64,000 nucleotides of DNA from Yamagishiella unicocca (Eukaryota; Chlorophyta; Chlorophyceae; Chlamydomonadales; Volvocaceae): contig BDSL01000071.1 of NCBI GenBank assembly GCA_003116995.1, positions 62,001 to 126,000 of the forward strand, given 5' to 3'. A program made the position numbers and the translations under genes. Under the pieces are notes generated by a model. It saw nothing but the letters and a program-made list of their open reading frames with translations. It searched no databases and was not told the DNA's origin. Numbering within the stretch: position 1 is the stretch's first letter; each line of letters begins with the position of its first letter. Below, one piece after another: positions 45,768-58,024 of the stretch.

Positions 45768-48700
45768 CTGCGGTAGCGGCCCCGGGGCCGTCCATGTCAG
45801 CAACGTGTGTTTTAAGTATGCTGAGCTGAGCCGCGAAGGAGACTGAGCGCGATGAGACCAAGGAATCCGGAGGCAGGGCGAGGCGCCAACGTGTGTGTGT
45901 GTGTGCGTGACTAGTGGGAAGGCCCAGAGCATCGACCGTGATCGTGCTTTACGTATCATCGGGCATGAGGCGGTCACGTGAAAGGCTCGCGAGCTCAAGC
46001 CGCTGTCGCGATCGTGCGTCGCCGTGGTGCGCTAGTCGGGCACAGCATCGCATCAAAGAGGCGGTCACAGCGACCCACAGGGCCCACGGGACGGCAGTAC
46101 GGCAATATTACGCGGCATGCGGGGGGCGCTTACTGGGAGGCGAGGCCGAGGGTCCGCCGTCCTCCATCTCGGCCCCCAGGCCGAAGCCTTCGTCCATCGA
46201 CTGCTGCCGAGAGAGCTGCCGTCCACTTTGGAACGAGCCAGCGCGCTGTGGCCTGAGCACGGCCGTGAGGCGCGGGGTGGGGTTCGAGGGAAACCCGTGG
46301 ATGTCCGAAAAAACCGTGGGGTGGGGTGGGGTAGACCAGGGAGGGGACGGCGGCGTCAGCCAGCCAGACGATGCTCTAACCAGGCTCTAACTCGGGCCTA
46401 ACCCGGCCCTAACTCGGGCCTAACCCGGCTCTAACTCGGGCCTAACCCGGCTCTAACTCGGGCCTAACCCGGCTCTAACTCGGCTCCCACGACGCATACC
46501 GAGCTCAGCGTTTGGGCCCCCCTCTTCCCGCGCCTCTTCCCGGGCAAGACAACACGCCCGAAGCCCAGCCTCACCCCGCCTCCGCATCCAAGCCAAACGC
46601 CCCATCGCCGCTAGGCCGCCGAGAGCTGCCGGCCGCGCTGCCCCCGAAGCGGTTGCCGCCAAGCATGGCGCCCGGCGGTGGCGGCAACCCTCCTGCCGGT
46701 AATGGTGGGCGGCCAAAGGAGCCTGGTCGCTGTGATCCGGGCAGCATCCCAGGCCCTGCTGCGGCTGCCTCCGCACCCAGGCCAAAGTCGGACGGACCGC
46801 GGCCAGAGAGGGCCGGGGACGGCCGAGAAGGCTGTTGCGGCTGTCCGTACGGGGATTGCGGCTGCCTGTACGGCGATTGCTGCTGCGGTCGGAGTGGTGA
46901 CTGCTGCCCAAAGGGCTGCTGCTGCGGCCGGAGTGGAGATTGCTGTCCAAAGGGCTGTCGCTGCTGGTCGTGTCCGAATGCATCGGCCCTGTCCTCTGCG
47001 TCCAGGCCAAAATCGCTTTGAGGGCGCTGCGCCTGTCCGAAGGGTTGCTGCTGCTGCTGCATTTGGCCGTAGTGAGACCCGAACTGCGCCGTGGGTTGGC
47101 GGGCAGCAGACTCAGCCGCGAGACCGAAGCCGCCAAAGTCCGAGGGTTGCTGTTGCCCTAGGTAGGGTGGTTGCTGCTGTTGGGCGTACGCAGGTCGCTG
47201 CTGGTTGACGCGGGCATCAGCGGCCAGGCCGAACTCCTCGGTGGGGCGGCCTCGGGCCCCGCCTAGCGCGGGAAGGAAGGTCACATGGAGTCCAGCCGCA
47301 TTGGGTGTCAGTAACTTCTGTTTTCGGCAGTTGTGCCAGTAACGGCTGTAATTCGCAGTTGTGCCAGTAACGGCTGTAATTCGCAGTTGTGCCAGTAACG
47401 GCTGTAACTCGCAGTTGTGCCAGTAACTGCTGTATTCGGCAAGGCAAAAGTGATTCAAAGGCACTTACCAATCTCGCTCAAGAGCCCGTGGCTCTCGTAT
47501 GCCACGGGGCCCCCCGGCCTGCCAACCTCGGCCATGAGCCCGTGGTTCTCAAACGCCATGGTGCCACCCTGCTGCTGCGGATAGTTGGGCCCCAGTCCAA
47601 ATCCGGATCGCGGCATCTGCGAGGCGATGCCATAGCCGGCGCCCATGCGCGCGCCCATAGCCCCCGGGCCGAGCCCGCCGGCAACCGGCAGCAGCTCCTG
47701 CGAGGTAGCCGTGCGCGGGCAAGAATGTGACGGAGTAGGGGGGGTATAGACACATGCGGTGGCAGCGCAATACATCAGGAGACGTGTTGTGAAAACTGGG
47801 GCTGGCCACTATGGCCAGTAGGGAAACCCACGAGCTTCACATGATCATGATGCCAGCGGTTGGCAGTCCCGTTGCGAACCCCCCCGGCGTCACAGTCCGA
47901 CGCTCCCTCCTCCTCCGCGCACCTGAACGTCGGACGCCAGTCCAAAGTCCGGTGCCGGGCCCCCGTCCTGCAGCTCGCTGCTGATGGGCAGCCGCGGAGG
48001 CGGGACTGCGAGGAGGTGATTCGGAGGTAATGATTCGGAGGTAATAATCCGGAGGTAATGATTCGGAGCTAAGAAAGCACAGTATCGGGGAGTTGCTCTT
48101 ATCAGAAGTCGCGTGAGCTAGCAGGTGTAGGGAGTTATTTCATATTGGCTTAGGGCGCTTCCAATGCCTCCCATAGACCAAGCACCATGTTGAGTCCGAT
48201 CTTGTAGCCGATCTGACGCACCTTTGGGCACCGCGCCCGGCAGCTGCAGCGGGTTGTGCCAGCCCAGTCCCAGCACCACGCGGCCGGCTGGCTTGCGCGT
48301 GACTGGGTTGGTGAGCTTGAAGGCTCCTTCCACGGGTATTCCGCTGGCCAGGCCCGCCAGCGGAATGGACGCCACTCCCACGATGGCCCGCATCGGGTCG
48401 TCGCTCTGGGGCCGAGAGGGAATGAATGAGATGGGTGGAAGTGTTGATAACGCGAAAACAACCCACGACAGGAGCCAATGGCACCTGGAAGCCCCTCACC
48501 ATCCAAGGAACGTACTCCCAAGCATCATTCCGAAGTAATATTGTTTTATGGGGATACCTTGCCTGGGTAGTCCACGGACCGGCCAGAATCCCAACCCCAA
48601 GCCGCGGCCGACATTTTGGCGGTGCCATACATGAGCAAAACCAGCTGGCGACCCAAGAGCCCAGCCGCCCGCACCTGCGCGTCGTCGAAGACCACCAGCG

Positions 48701-51700
48701 CGAAGTGGCGGCTGCGCAGATCGTTCTCCAGCTCGGGCACGCGGGCAATGGGCCACACGGCCTCGTCGTTGAAGACGGGGTTGGTACCCGCCAGCGTGCG
48801 GGTGTCGTGGTAGTCGCGATGGCCGGGGAACCTGGAGGTGTGGGATTGCGGGGTTGGGAGGCCGGAAACAGCACCCGGAACAGTGGTTGATAGGGATATC
48901 TGGCTCCGCAGGACATCCACACGCCCTGCTGAAAGACGGCCATCGCTTACACAGGCCTGAGCTGCGTTAGCCGAACAGCTGCCGGCGAAACCATGTGACC
49001 AGGCGTGTGTCTTCGCACCCCGCGGCGCGCACCTGTAGTGTACGTACGGCTTGATGGTGAGCGCCGTGCCTCCCGCCGGCACCAGCTGCTCGCACCGCTC
49101 GATGATGACCTTGACGCACGAGGTGTTGCCGGGTTGGGTGAGCGCCTGGCAGGAAGAGACCGGGGCTTATGTCAGTCGGCGCCGGTGACGCCGGCTTAGG
49201 ACTGGCCTAGCCAGCCTGGCACTCTGTACACGTGGTCCGCGGTTGCAAGGTAAACCGGGTCCGGGGTGGGAGCTCCTCTCTGCGCAGTCCCCGGTGTTGG
49301 CCCACTTCGTCATTTCACAATGGCGTCCTTGCACCCCCTCCCCAACCCCTCCTCCTCGCACCCCCCCAGCCCCCGACCCACCAGCTGCACCGCGTGCGTG
49401 GCAGGATCTCGCTCGTCGGGGTCGGACGCCCGCTTGCTGCGCGCCTGTATCCGGTACTCCTTGAGCAGCGAGTCCAGCGGGCGGCGGAAGCAGTAGCCGT
49501 AGCGCACGCGGCCCAGGCGCTTGCCGTCGGCACCGAACACGTCGGCGTAGTGGTAGGCGCGGTTGTAGCCCAGGGCTTTGGGAGGGTGGAAACGGCAGCG
49601 GATGGGGAGCAGCAGCGGAGCAGCAGCAGCGGCATCCGGGTAAGGTGTGTGTAAGATTTAGGGAAAGCAAGGGACAGAAGGTCACCAAAGACGGCACGCT
49701 GCGCAAGGCTAACGGGAGATATCTGTGAGGCTGGCCTTTAAAGTCCGCCCTTTGGTCGCAAAAAAATTGTATTTGCGGGGCCTTCGCTTCGGGTGCCCGG
49801 CCCTCCTTAAATTCAAGCCGCCCGAATCGCCCAGCGGACCTCCTCCCCCACCGACCCGCTTACCCGCGCCAATCTCCAAATCCTCGAGCACCTGTGCGAG
49901 GGGTTGGACCAACACAGGGCGTGGTAATGCACCGATAACGCTGGATAAACCACAATATCGCCCGGGACACAACCCGGACAATTTGATGGAACTCAAGCAC
50001 CCACCTGCCGCAACGGAAGCCGCGCCATACCCAGCACGTCGTAGTCGTATCCGCGCGCACGGCACAGCTCCAGAACCAGCACGTGCGTGTCCATGTACTC
50101 GAGCAGGAAGGGGTCGTTGTCCACCACGTATTGGATGACGGTGTTGAAGGAGGGCGCGTTGGAGGCCACGATGGGTGTGGCCTGCGTCTCGTGCATGAAG
50201 AAGTCGAAGGTGAAGAAGACGGAGGGGTCCTTGCCCAGGGCCTCCTCCTGCAAGCCGCGGAGGTGGAGGGGCGGGGGTTCGGGTTCGATGTGCGGGCAGG
50301 TGGAAAGATGGAAAGCAGCAGCTGTGGAGTTTTGAGGGTCAAGGGTTTTGGCCGGGCGTGTTTCGGTGGAGAGGCTGAGTCCGTGCACGGCAGTGCGGCA
50401 GTGCATTGGGAGAGGTCCATGTCACAACTCACGTAGACTTGGGCCTCGGTGACGTGCAGCTCAAAGATGTTTTGCTCCTCGCCGATTTCGCTGAAGTCGT
50501 CCGTGTCCGAACGCAGGGAGTCGCGCAGACCGCCGGCGCCACGGCCGCTGGAACGCAGCGCGCGGTTGATTCCGCTGTAAGCGCCTCGGAGCTGTAGCTC
50601 CAGTTTGCGGATCTTCTCGTCGCGTCTTTCGATCTCGCGCTGCGGATAGTTAAGGAATTGCAAAGGTGCGTAGTGAGGAGGAGTGGATGCCAGGTACAGC
50701 GTTCCCACTAGGAGGTTGGAGGACGTGAGGTTGGTACGACGAACTGGAATCTAGTTCTACCCTCGGGCACCCCTATTTGCCTATTGCCTGTGCAGCTCAG
50801 CTTGACATCCAAACACGCGCACCAACCCCGTCACCCCTTCCCGAGCTTTCAATGGCTTTAACACCCAACCCGCAAGAAAGCCCCTGTCTCACCTCCAGCT
50901 TCCGCATGTCCGCCTGCAGGTCCTTCTTGACCCGCTCCATCTCCCGGTGTGCTTCTTCCAGCGCCGCTTTGGCCTCCATCGTGATGGCGGATTCGGTTTC
51001 AAGAACCTGTGACGTCGATGTGTGTGTGTGTGTGTGTGTGTTGGGGGAAGGACTCAGTGCAAGTCGTGGGGATAAGTGCATGTCGTGGCCATGTGGGCCA
51101 AGGCGGGAAACATGGAAAACCCATCTTCCCCGTCACCTTGTGCAGCTTTTTGATCTCGCCCTGGTCAAGTCGCCATACGTCTCGCAACTGTATCAGCTCG
51201 CGGCGCAGCTCCTCCGGCGTCTTATCCGTGTCAGGCCGCCTGTCGCTACCGAATAGCAGGTCTGGGCGGGAGGGAGGGCGACCCGATCAAATGCAGCGCA
51301 GCGGGAAGGTAGTGCTGGTGCGGCACTTGCCGTGATTCCGTGCCCTCTTGCCCGCTCCTCTCCTGCCCGTTGCCTGCATCAACCCTTTTCCGCCAAAGTA
51401 TATGCATGTCCCTATCTTCATGCCCCTCCAACCCTCCCTCACCGTCGTCCTCGAGGAGCAGGTCAGCGTTAGCGCCGTTGGGCAGCGCCGTCCTGCGAGC
51501 AGCCCGGACATCAGTCACGTCGCATGGGACACGTAACACGACGGCAGTAGCCACTGCAACACAAATGGGCTTGCAACCGGCAGATTCACCGCCTCTAGCT
51601 GCCAGTCCCACCCCGTCCCAGCACCCCGCCGTACGTACACATCTGCCCTGCCTCTCTGCCGCTCCCTTGCGCGGCTACCGCCCGCCTCCGCCCCCCGCCG

Positions 51701-54700
51701 CACCTCATGTACACCGCCAGCTTGTCCCTCGCCGCCTGCAGCTCCAACGTGAGGGAGGCCACCCGCTTCTTCATGGTGTCGCTGTCGTCCTGCATGGTCC
51801 GGTAGGACTCGAGGTTCATGCCGTCAAGCAGCGCCCGGACGTGGCTCAGCTCCAGGCGAACCTAGCAGGGCAGCAGTGGGGCAGAGCCGGTCGGGAGGGT
51901 TAGCGAGTACGGCGAGGGAAGCGTCAAGGATCGACCTCACAGGTGGATACGAGAATACGCATTTTGGCGTCAGCCAAAGGGTTGGAATGGGCTGAAGAAC
52001 GTGGTGTGGGAAGGGCTTACCTCGGCCTCTTTCTGCTGCGACGTCGCCTTCTCGCGCTTTACCGCGAACAGCTCCTCCCGCAGCGCCCGAACCTCCGCCA
52101 GCGCCTCGCCGGGTGCGTTCAGCGCCTTCTGCTGCAGCGCCAGGTACTCCCGCTCCAGCTTGACGCGCTCGCCTCTGACAGCCACACCACGCAGCGGACA
52201 ACAAGGCACGGTCAGTCACGAGGCTGGGGCGTACAGCGCAGCACTGCAGGGCAGCCAGAGCACCCCTTTGTTACTGCTGTGTGATCTTCCTGCTCCTATC
52301 CTATCCTCCTCTGCTCACTTCATATTCCTGCTCCTATCCTATCCTCCTCTGCTCACTTCTCATGCCCCAGGCGCGACTCCAGGTCTCCCAGCCGCATCAA
52401 CTCGACTTGTAGCCGGGTGATTTCGTCCTCCAGCCTGTCAGCACGGGAGGCAGGACCAACAGGGGTGAGTGCGCTGCGGTAGCGACAAGCCAGTGATGAC
52501 GCCTGGGCTTGTGAGGAAAGCCGAAAGCCGTGAGCTAGGAAGCCGATTAAGAAAACCTTTTGTACACATCATTTGGTGACGCGAGAGTGGGCTGGGAGCG
52601 GAGGGACAATAAAAGGTGAGCCGCGGCGCGCAGCACCCCTTACTCTTGTCCCACGGCTGCTAGCCCTGGATTAATCCCCCAATCAACCCTCCTACGCACT
52701 TGAACCGCTTGCGGTGCTCCTCGTGCAGCAGCTTGTGCGTCTCGTCCAGCTGCGCCTGCATGCGAGCGTACATGATGCGGATGTTGTCCAGCTCGCCCTT
52801 GTGCTCCATGAACCTGGCGGAGGGCAGCGGCGGAGGGCAGCAGGGCGGCATTATTGTATGGCACCACGGCGGGAATGATTTGAGGCACGCGGCCGGCATT
52901 GCGACGGGTGGTGCGACAAGGGCTATGCTCCGTTGGGAAAGCGCAGGACTGCACGCTTAGCTCGCGCAGCAACCGAACCTTTTCTTGAACGTGGACGCAA
53001 TCTCCCAGGCCTTCTGCAGCTGCTCGTCGCCGCCCGCGGCCTCCAGGTTGCCCAGCACGTCGATCTTCATGAAGTCGCGCTCCAGCTCCTCAATGCGGGC
53101 CTTATACAGCGCCACATCGCGCTGCAGCAGCTCGACCTAATCACATCGGAACGCGAGGTGTGGAGGTTGGTGGGAATGCCGCCGGGTTGCTACTTTGCCG
53201 TTTTCAGATAGCAGAGGAGTGACTACCAGGGTTCAAAACCATGATGCGGCGCCAAGTTTCTGGTTGAGGGGTTCCGTTTTGCGCCGCCTAAGCGTTAGAG
53301 CTCTTTGCGCCGTCACCTTTTTGGAGTCGCCTTCCAGGTCCCCGTTGCGGCGGTTGGCGTCGCGCAGCTCGACCTGGGCCCGGAGGGGGTGGCATAGGGA
53401 TGAGGTGTGGAGGGTGTCAACCAACAAGCACCCAACCTCCCGTCTGATGCGGACGCAAGTCGCGTCGCGCACCGCTGCCATCACAAGTGCAGTGCCCGAG
53501 CCCTTCCCTGCCCCTCATCTTCCCTCCAGCCAACTGGGCACCTAGCGCCTACCTCCAGTTGCGTCACCCTCTCCCGCAGGAAGGCTTCCTTCATGCCGCC
53601 ACCCCCTCCGGTGGACCTCATGCTCGGTCGCAGGCCGTGTGTCGACGCCACCGTGGCGCCGCGTGGCTTCATTGGTGACACGGTCCTGCGTCAAGGTGCA
53701 GAGGATGGCCCCAAGAGGTAGTGCACTTGATCGACGACACACGCAAACGCTGGATATGCGGGCGATAATATATCAGCCCCGGATAATAGGCCGATTCGCG
53801 AAGCCCGCGCCGCTGTCCGCCCGCCCAGCCTACCGACTGCCCTGAGCGATTTTCTTCCGTACCCGGGCTTTCCTTGCAACCCAACCTACCGCCCACGGGC
53901 TCCCGCTCAAACGCCCCTACCGTGGCGGAGACCTCAGCGGCGAGGAGGTGCGCATCGCAGTCGCCAGCCCCGGCCCCACACGGAACACCCGGACCAGCTC
54001 CAGCGCCTGGTACAGCTCATCGAAGGAAATGCGGCCCTCGCCCATGATGTCCCACTGCTGCAGCTTGGCAAGCAGGTAGCGGATCTCCTTCTGGTACATG
54101 TCTGGCAAGCAGACGGGAGGGCGGGTGGGGTCGCTCGTAATGGAGTCGTTGAAAGAACATACATCGTGGACAAACCGCCACCATCATCCATGCCCGGCTC
54201 CTCTGCCGCCGAACCCAGCCCGATCTCGTCCCTTCCTCACCCTTGAGGAAGCGGCGCACCAGGCGCAGAACCTCCAGGTGGTTGAGGCAGCCATCTTTGT
54301 CCGTGTCCAGCTCATCGAAAGACTCCTTCACCGCCTGCAGAGCGAGGACGAAAATATGTGCTACGGGGTAAGACAGGGCGCGGGGGGCAGCAGCTGATCA
54401 TCTAGACGTGACACAGGCACAGGCCGCGCTATAGAGTTTTGCCCAGGGTGGCCCAAGCGCCCTCAGCGTTGAACGCCTACGCAGCGCTGGCCCCCACTAT
54501 CATACCTGCACCCGTATATCCACCTCACCTTCTTGTTCTCCCGCAGTGCATCCCTGATGCGGTCCAGGGCGTCGTTGACCTCGATGTTGTTGCCCACCTT
54601 GGCGGCAGTGCCTGGGAGGGTAAGTAATGGCCCGGCGGTAGCGACAGCGGCAATTTTGCTGTAATGCTTTCTCGGGGCACGGCACCAGGAAGCACGTCAT

Positions 54701-57700
54701 ATGGGTGGAGCCCCCTCCAGACTGGCGCAGGGCAGGTTCCTCAGCCCGGCTGCAGCACCTACGCGCTGCAAAGGCCTCCTTAATACAGTCCAGCATCTCG
54801 TGCAGGCTGATGAGGCCGTCGCCATCCACATCCAGCATCATCCGCAGCTCCTCCACCTGGCTGTGGGCGGGACGAAGGATGCGCAGCGGGCAGTCGCGAC
54901 CTTGGCTCGGCGTCGAGTGCAGCGGCAGGGTCACATGGGTGCGGGAATTACGCTTCGTAACGGCCACCCTCTCTCGCTTGCGCACATCCTCAACTCCGTG
55001 CACTAGCCTTCCGCTGTCCCCTTGCGAGCCCCCTTTCCCCCCGCACTTTGAGTTGAGGTCGGGCATGAGGGTCTGTAGCAGCCTGGCCAACTCGCGGCGG
55101 TCCAGCTGGCCGCTGTTGTCAACATCGAACTGGGCGAACACTTCCTGTGGGGCGCAACCGTTACAGGAGCAAGCAAGTCCACATTCATCAGGATGCCATC
55201 ACTTTAGCAACATTGTGAGTGATGAGATGCTCGACATCTGGCGAGCAGACGCGAGGTGGTACAGGCGGTTTGATCGGCCGCAAACGTAGTGCACCCTCCG
55301 GCACCTGCCTGCAGCCGCGCGCCATTGTTGGCGAGGAAGGAGTCGAGGGTGGCGAGGAAGCGCTCCATGCTGTTGTTGGTTCCCATCTTGACCTCCTTGT
55401 TGGTACGGATGCCTGCGTGCACGCGTGTTTTGGGGTGTTGGCAGCGGAACGCGGAGAGGCGCCAGACCAAGTGCGGGTGTCGCAAACGTGCGACGAATTA
55501 GGCGGCGGAACAACACATTTCACACATTTCACAACCGCCCATGCAGCCGCCCGTGTGTACCCGCCGTTCAGCCGTTCACCCTACCCAGCGTATGCCAGAC
55601 CTACCGAGCGGCCGAGGGTAGCTGTTGTCCCCCGGCACTGTGAACAGCTTGCCGGTCCTCCGGTCCAGCAGGTACATTTCATCGTTATGCCAGAACTCCT
55701 CCAGCACCCAGTCGTCGGGACCGGGGCCGCCGTTAGGGCCAGCCAGCGCCTGTTGGGTTGGGATGGGGTGCGGCCGCGGCGCGATAGCAGGAACAGCGGA
55801 AGGAGTGACGCACCGCAAACTTAATGACACGGGTGAAGCACAGGGCCCACGCAAGTTACGGTTGGGTGGCTGCGTGGGGATTGCAGGACGGGGCGGGTAC
55901 CGGTACTGTATGGCTGCGACAATGGCGGTGTGCTGATAAGCAGGGTGGTCCGAATGGGGCGGGGGACGGGGAATTGGGATTGATGACAAAACCAAGGACG
56001 CAGAAGCTGAACATGCCCGGTATCGATCGCCAACGCCGCGATTGTCCATAACCGGTGCAGCTGCCTGAATTAACTGCGCCAATAGCATCGCTGTCACAGG
56101 GTGTGCGGTGCGCTCTCCCCGGCCGCACCTCGAGGCCAACAAGCCCAGCTTCCGCCATGCCGGCAATCCTCCGCTCGTAAAATTTGACCAGGTTCTGCAG
56201 CTCGTTGATCTGGCCCTCGTATGCCTTGCACTGTGCCAACGGGCCGTCTGCAGGGTGTGTGACGGAGCATGTGGTCCCCGAAGTGAGGGAAGAACGCGGG
56301 ATGGAGATGGCGCCTTGCCCAATACCACTACTCTTCCTCGCTACGAGCCCTCGCTCAATCTGGTCCCCGGCGCGCCTACGGCTGACTCCATTCCCACTGC
56401 TCGGTCATTGTCGCGACGCACACCTGACTCCATCAGCTCCTTCAGCGCCGTGTTCTCCTCCTTTAGCGCCACCAGCTCCTCCTGCTGCTCTGCAAAGCGC
56501 CGCCCCGCCTCCTCGCCCCAGAACTCGTCCTCCGGCCGCTTCCGCGCCAGCGCCTGGCTTCGCTCCAGCTCGCCCACCCGCTTAACCAGGTTACGCTGGT
56601 CGCGCATACAACCATCAAGGCGCTGCTTATACGTCTCCGCCATGGCCTTAAAGTCGGCGGACTTTTTCCGCTCCCTGTGTATAAGGTAGAGCCAGAGCGT
56701 TGATGGCGCAGGGGTTACCTCAGGTTAACGCTATCAGGGGGTATTGTTTGGCAGCTGGGGCCAGCCAGCAGTCGGGTACGTTGGGGCAGGGCGCCCTAAC
56801 GAGGTTGGCCGTGCAGCAAGCAGCGTTCAGCCCCCGGAGCCAGCGCGAAGGTCGGGACGTTCGACCGGCCAAAACGACGGTGCAGCATGGAAGATCTCCC
56901 GTTTCATTGCCCTTGCAACCCTACGCGCTCTACGAACTATCCTGCCTGCAACGTGGGCACGCTGGGCGGTGGTGCTCGCAAAGTGTAGGGCACGGCCCTG
57001 AGTTACGCCTGGCCACTTGGCGCACCATGTACCGCCAGCATCCGCCGGAGCCGACTCCACTATGGTGAGCACCTCGCCGGCCGTTACTGCTACTACCGAG
57101 CTTGCCTCAGGCCAGGCGACTCCAAGAACCGGTCGTGCCCTTCCCCTCCCCCTAATGCGCGTATGCCTGCACCTACATGCGCCAGTGAGGAGGTACCTAC
57201 CTGGCCAGCTTGCTCGCCAGCTCCGCATTTTCCGCACGCAGCTTGGCGATGGCGCGCTCCGAATCCAGGAGTCTCTGCGCCGCGCCTCCTTTCGCTGTAG
57301 CGTCAGTCTGCACCAGTGCGCGCTTGGCGGCCTCCTCCGTGCGGGCCAGCTGCGCACCCAGCCTGCGGGGCGCCGCAGCATGGATTGATGAGGTGAGCGG
57401 CAGCCACAGGCACTTGCGCATCACACCGCGGCGGTCATGATGGAGCATGGCGCCAAGTCCCACCATTCATTTCCCCTTTGAATATGTTCCCCGCAGGAAA
57501 CGTAATCAAAACCCAACCCCTGGGCCGTTCGGGGAAGGGTACTCATGGTTTTAGAGACTGGTGTAAACACGGTGGGCTTCCAGCCGTTCAGGGTATTAGC
57601 TCGCTGGGACGACAGGGCCGGGGCTTTCATGCATTTGGCAAAATGCGGGTGGCGGCTGTGCCGCTGGTGCTTTTCGCAATGCTAGGGTATACTACATCCT

Positions 57701-58024
57701 TCACATCGAGCCATCGTCGGTAGTCTGTGGATGCGAGGAGGCGGTAGGACCAACCTCCGCAGCGACATTGCTAACCGAGCTCTGGGAATAACTGTCAGCT
57801 GCACTGTACCCGAACCAACCCACGTACTGTTTAATTTTCAACTCCAACTCGCGTTCGCGCTTTTTGGTCGCGCGATACTCCTCCAGCATTCTGTGGAAGT
57901 TTTCATGGTTGACCTTGTCGTTGGACGGCATCCATGCGTGCTTGGTCAACTTAGGGACCGGCATACTGCCAAAACTAGTTGCCGACTCATCGAGGCCATC
58001 AAGGCCCCGGTTATCGTTCGGCAT
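44109..58024 (-). CDS. RPGRIP1L: RPGRIP1L/MKS5-type ciliary transition-zone scaffold with EF-hands, 37 exons
   Basis: Hand-built exons close in phase to 1906 aa. Exons 1-6: 58024-57828, 57362-57201, 56674-56424, 56247-56129, 55749-55605, 55412-55309; exons 12-21: 53685-53553, 53373-53317, 53136-52979, 52813-52700, 52434-52357, 52174-52021, 51861-51704, 51492-51443, 51261-51137, 51006-50893; the others are under the domain entries. Order: coiled coils (1-240), a Trp/Tyr module (EFWHNDEMYLLDRRTGKLF, about 243-291), four EF-hand loops (326-507), coiled coils (507-900), two C2 domains (887-1301), an FGLxAE region (1302-1674), and a third C2, the RPGR-interacting type (1675-1906). RPGRIP1L organises the ciliary transition zone with NPHP and MKS proteins; order and wording of coiled coil-C2-C2-RID match. 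The EF-hands are not in the vertebrate protein. Intron 6 appears to start with GC. Confidence 0.85.
46281..46319 (+). repeat. Splice-proximal intron repeat, copy 9
   Basis: GGTTCGAGGGAAACCCGTGG, nearly identical to copy 1 for over 30 bp, 28 nt from exon 32 of the RPGRIP1L-type gene. Confidence 0.8.
46380..46488 (+). repeat. 20-bp minisatellite in a RPGRIP1L intron
   Basis: About five copies of CTAACTCGGGCCTAACCCGG. Confidence 0.85.
47333..47430 (+). repeat. 28-bp minisatellite in a RPGRIP1L intron
   Basis: Three to four copies of a unit made of GTGCCAGTAACGGCTGTAAT and TCGCAGTT. Confidence 0.85.
48222..50639 (-). other. Two C2 domains of the RPGRIP1L-type protein
   Basis: Exons 22-28: 50639-50433, 50247-50005, 49891-49864, 49575-49382, 49145-49033, 48831-48558, 48405-48222. 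The first C2 is entered by EEQNIFELHVTEAQVY and contains FFTFDFFMHETQATPIVASN and NDPFLLEYMDTHVLVLELCR. The second contains CVKVIIERCEQLVPAGG, GTNPVFNDEAVWPIA and HFALVVFDDAQVRAAGLLG. Both follow the vertebrate RPGRIP1L pattern. Confidence 0.85.
53853..53887 (-). repeat. Splice-proximal intron repeat, copy 10
   Basis: Minus strand GGTTGCAAGGAAAGCCCGGG, 46 nt after the donor of RPGRIP1L exon 11. Confidence 0.65.
53933..55144 (-). other. EF-hand module of the RPGRIP1L-type protein
   Basis: Exons 7-11: 55144-55047, 54860-54763, 54611-54529, 54334-54241, 54101-53933. Three loops are canonical, with acidic positions 1, 3, 5, Gly 6 and Glu 12: DVDNSGQLDRRE, DVDGDGLISLHE and DTDKDGCLNHLE. The fourth, DIMGEGRISFDE, lacks the position-3 Asp and may bind calcium poorly. 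The exons join the neighbouring coiled-coil exons in phase on both sides. Confidence 0.8.

Larger units (their letters stand above)
46134..48005 (-). other. FGLxAE-motif region of the RPGRIP1L-type protein
   Basis: Exons 29-32: 48005-47923, 47697-47469, 47262-46575, 46252-46134. A Gln/Pro-rich, probably disordered linker contains about ten motifs of the form [F/H]-G-L-x-[A/S]-[E/D]: DFGLASD, NHGLMAE, SHGLLSE, EFGLAAD, GFGLAAE, DFGLDAE, DFGLGAE, AFGLDAE, GFGLGAE, plus the weaker GFGLGPN. They recur across four exons. Confidence 0.8.

Noticed and set aside
46380..46488. Telomere-like CTAACCC wording
   Set aside because: The 20-bp unit CTAACTCGGGCCTAACCCGG is not an algal telomere repeat and lies in an intron.
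44109..58024. Two separate genes, an EF-hand coiled-coil gene and an RPGRIP1L gene
   Set aside because: All 36 junctions keep phase with no stop, start or poly(A) signal between the parts; still listed as the main alternative for the EF-hand finding.
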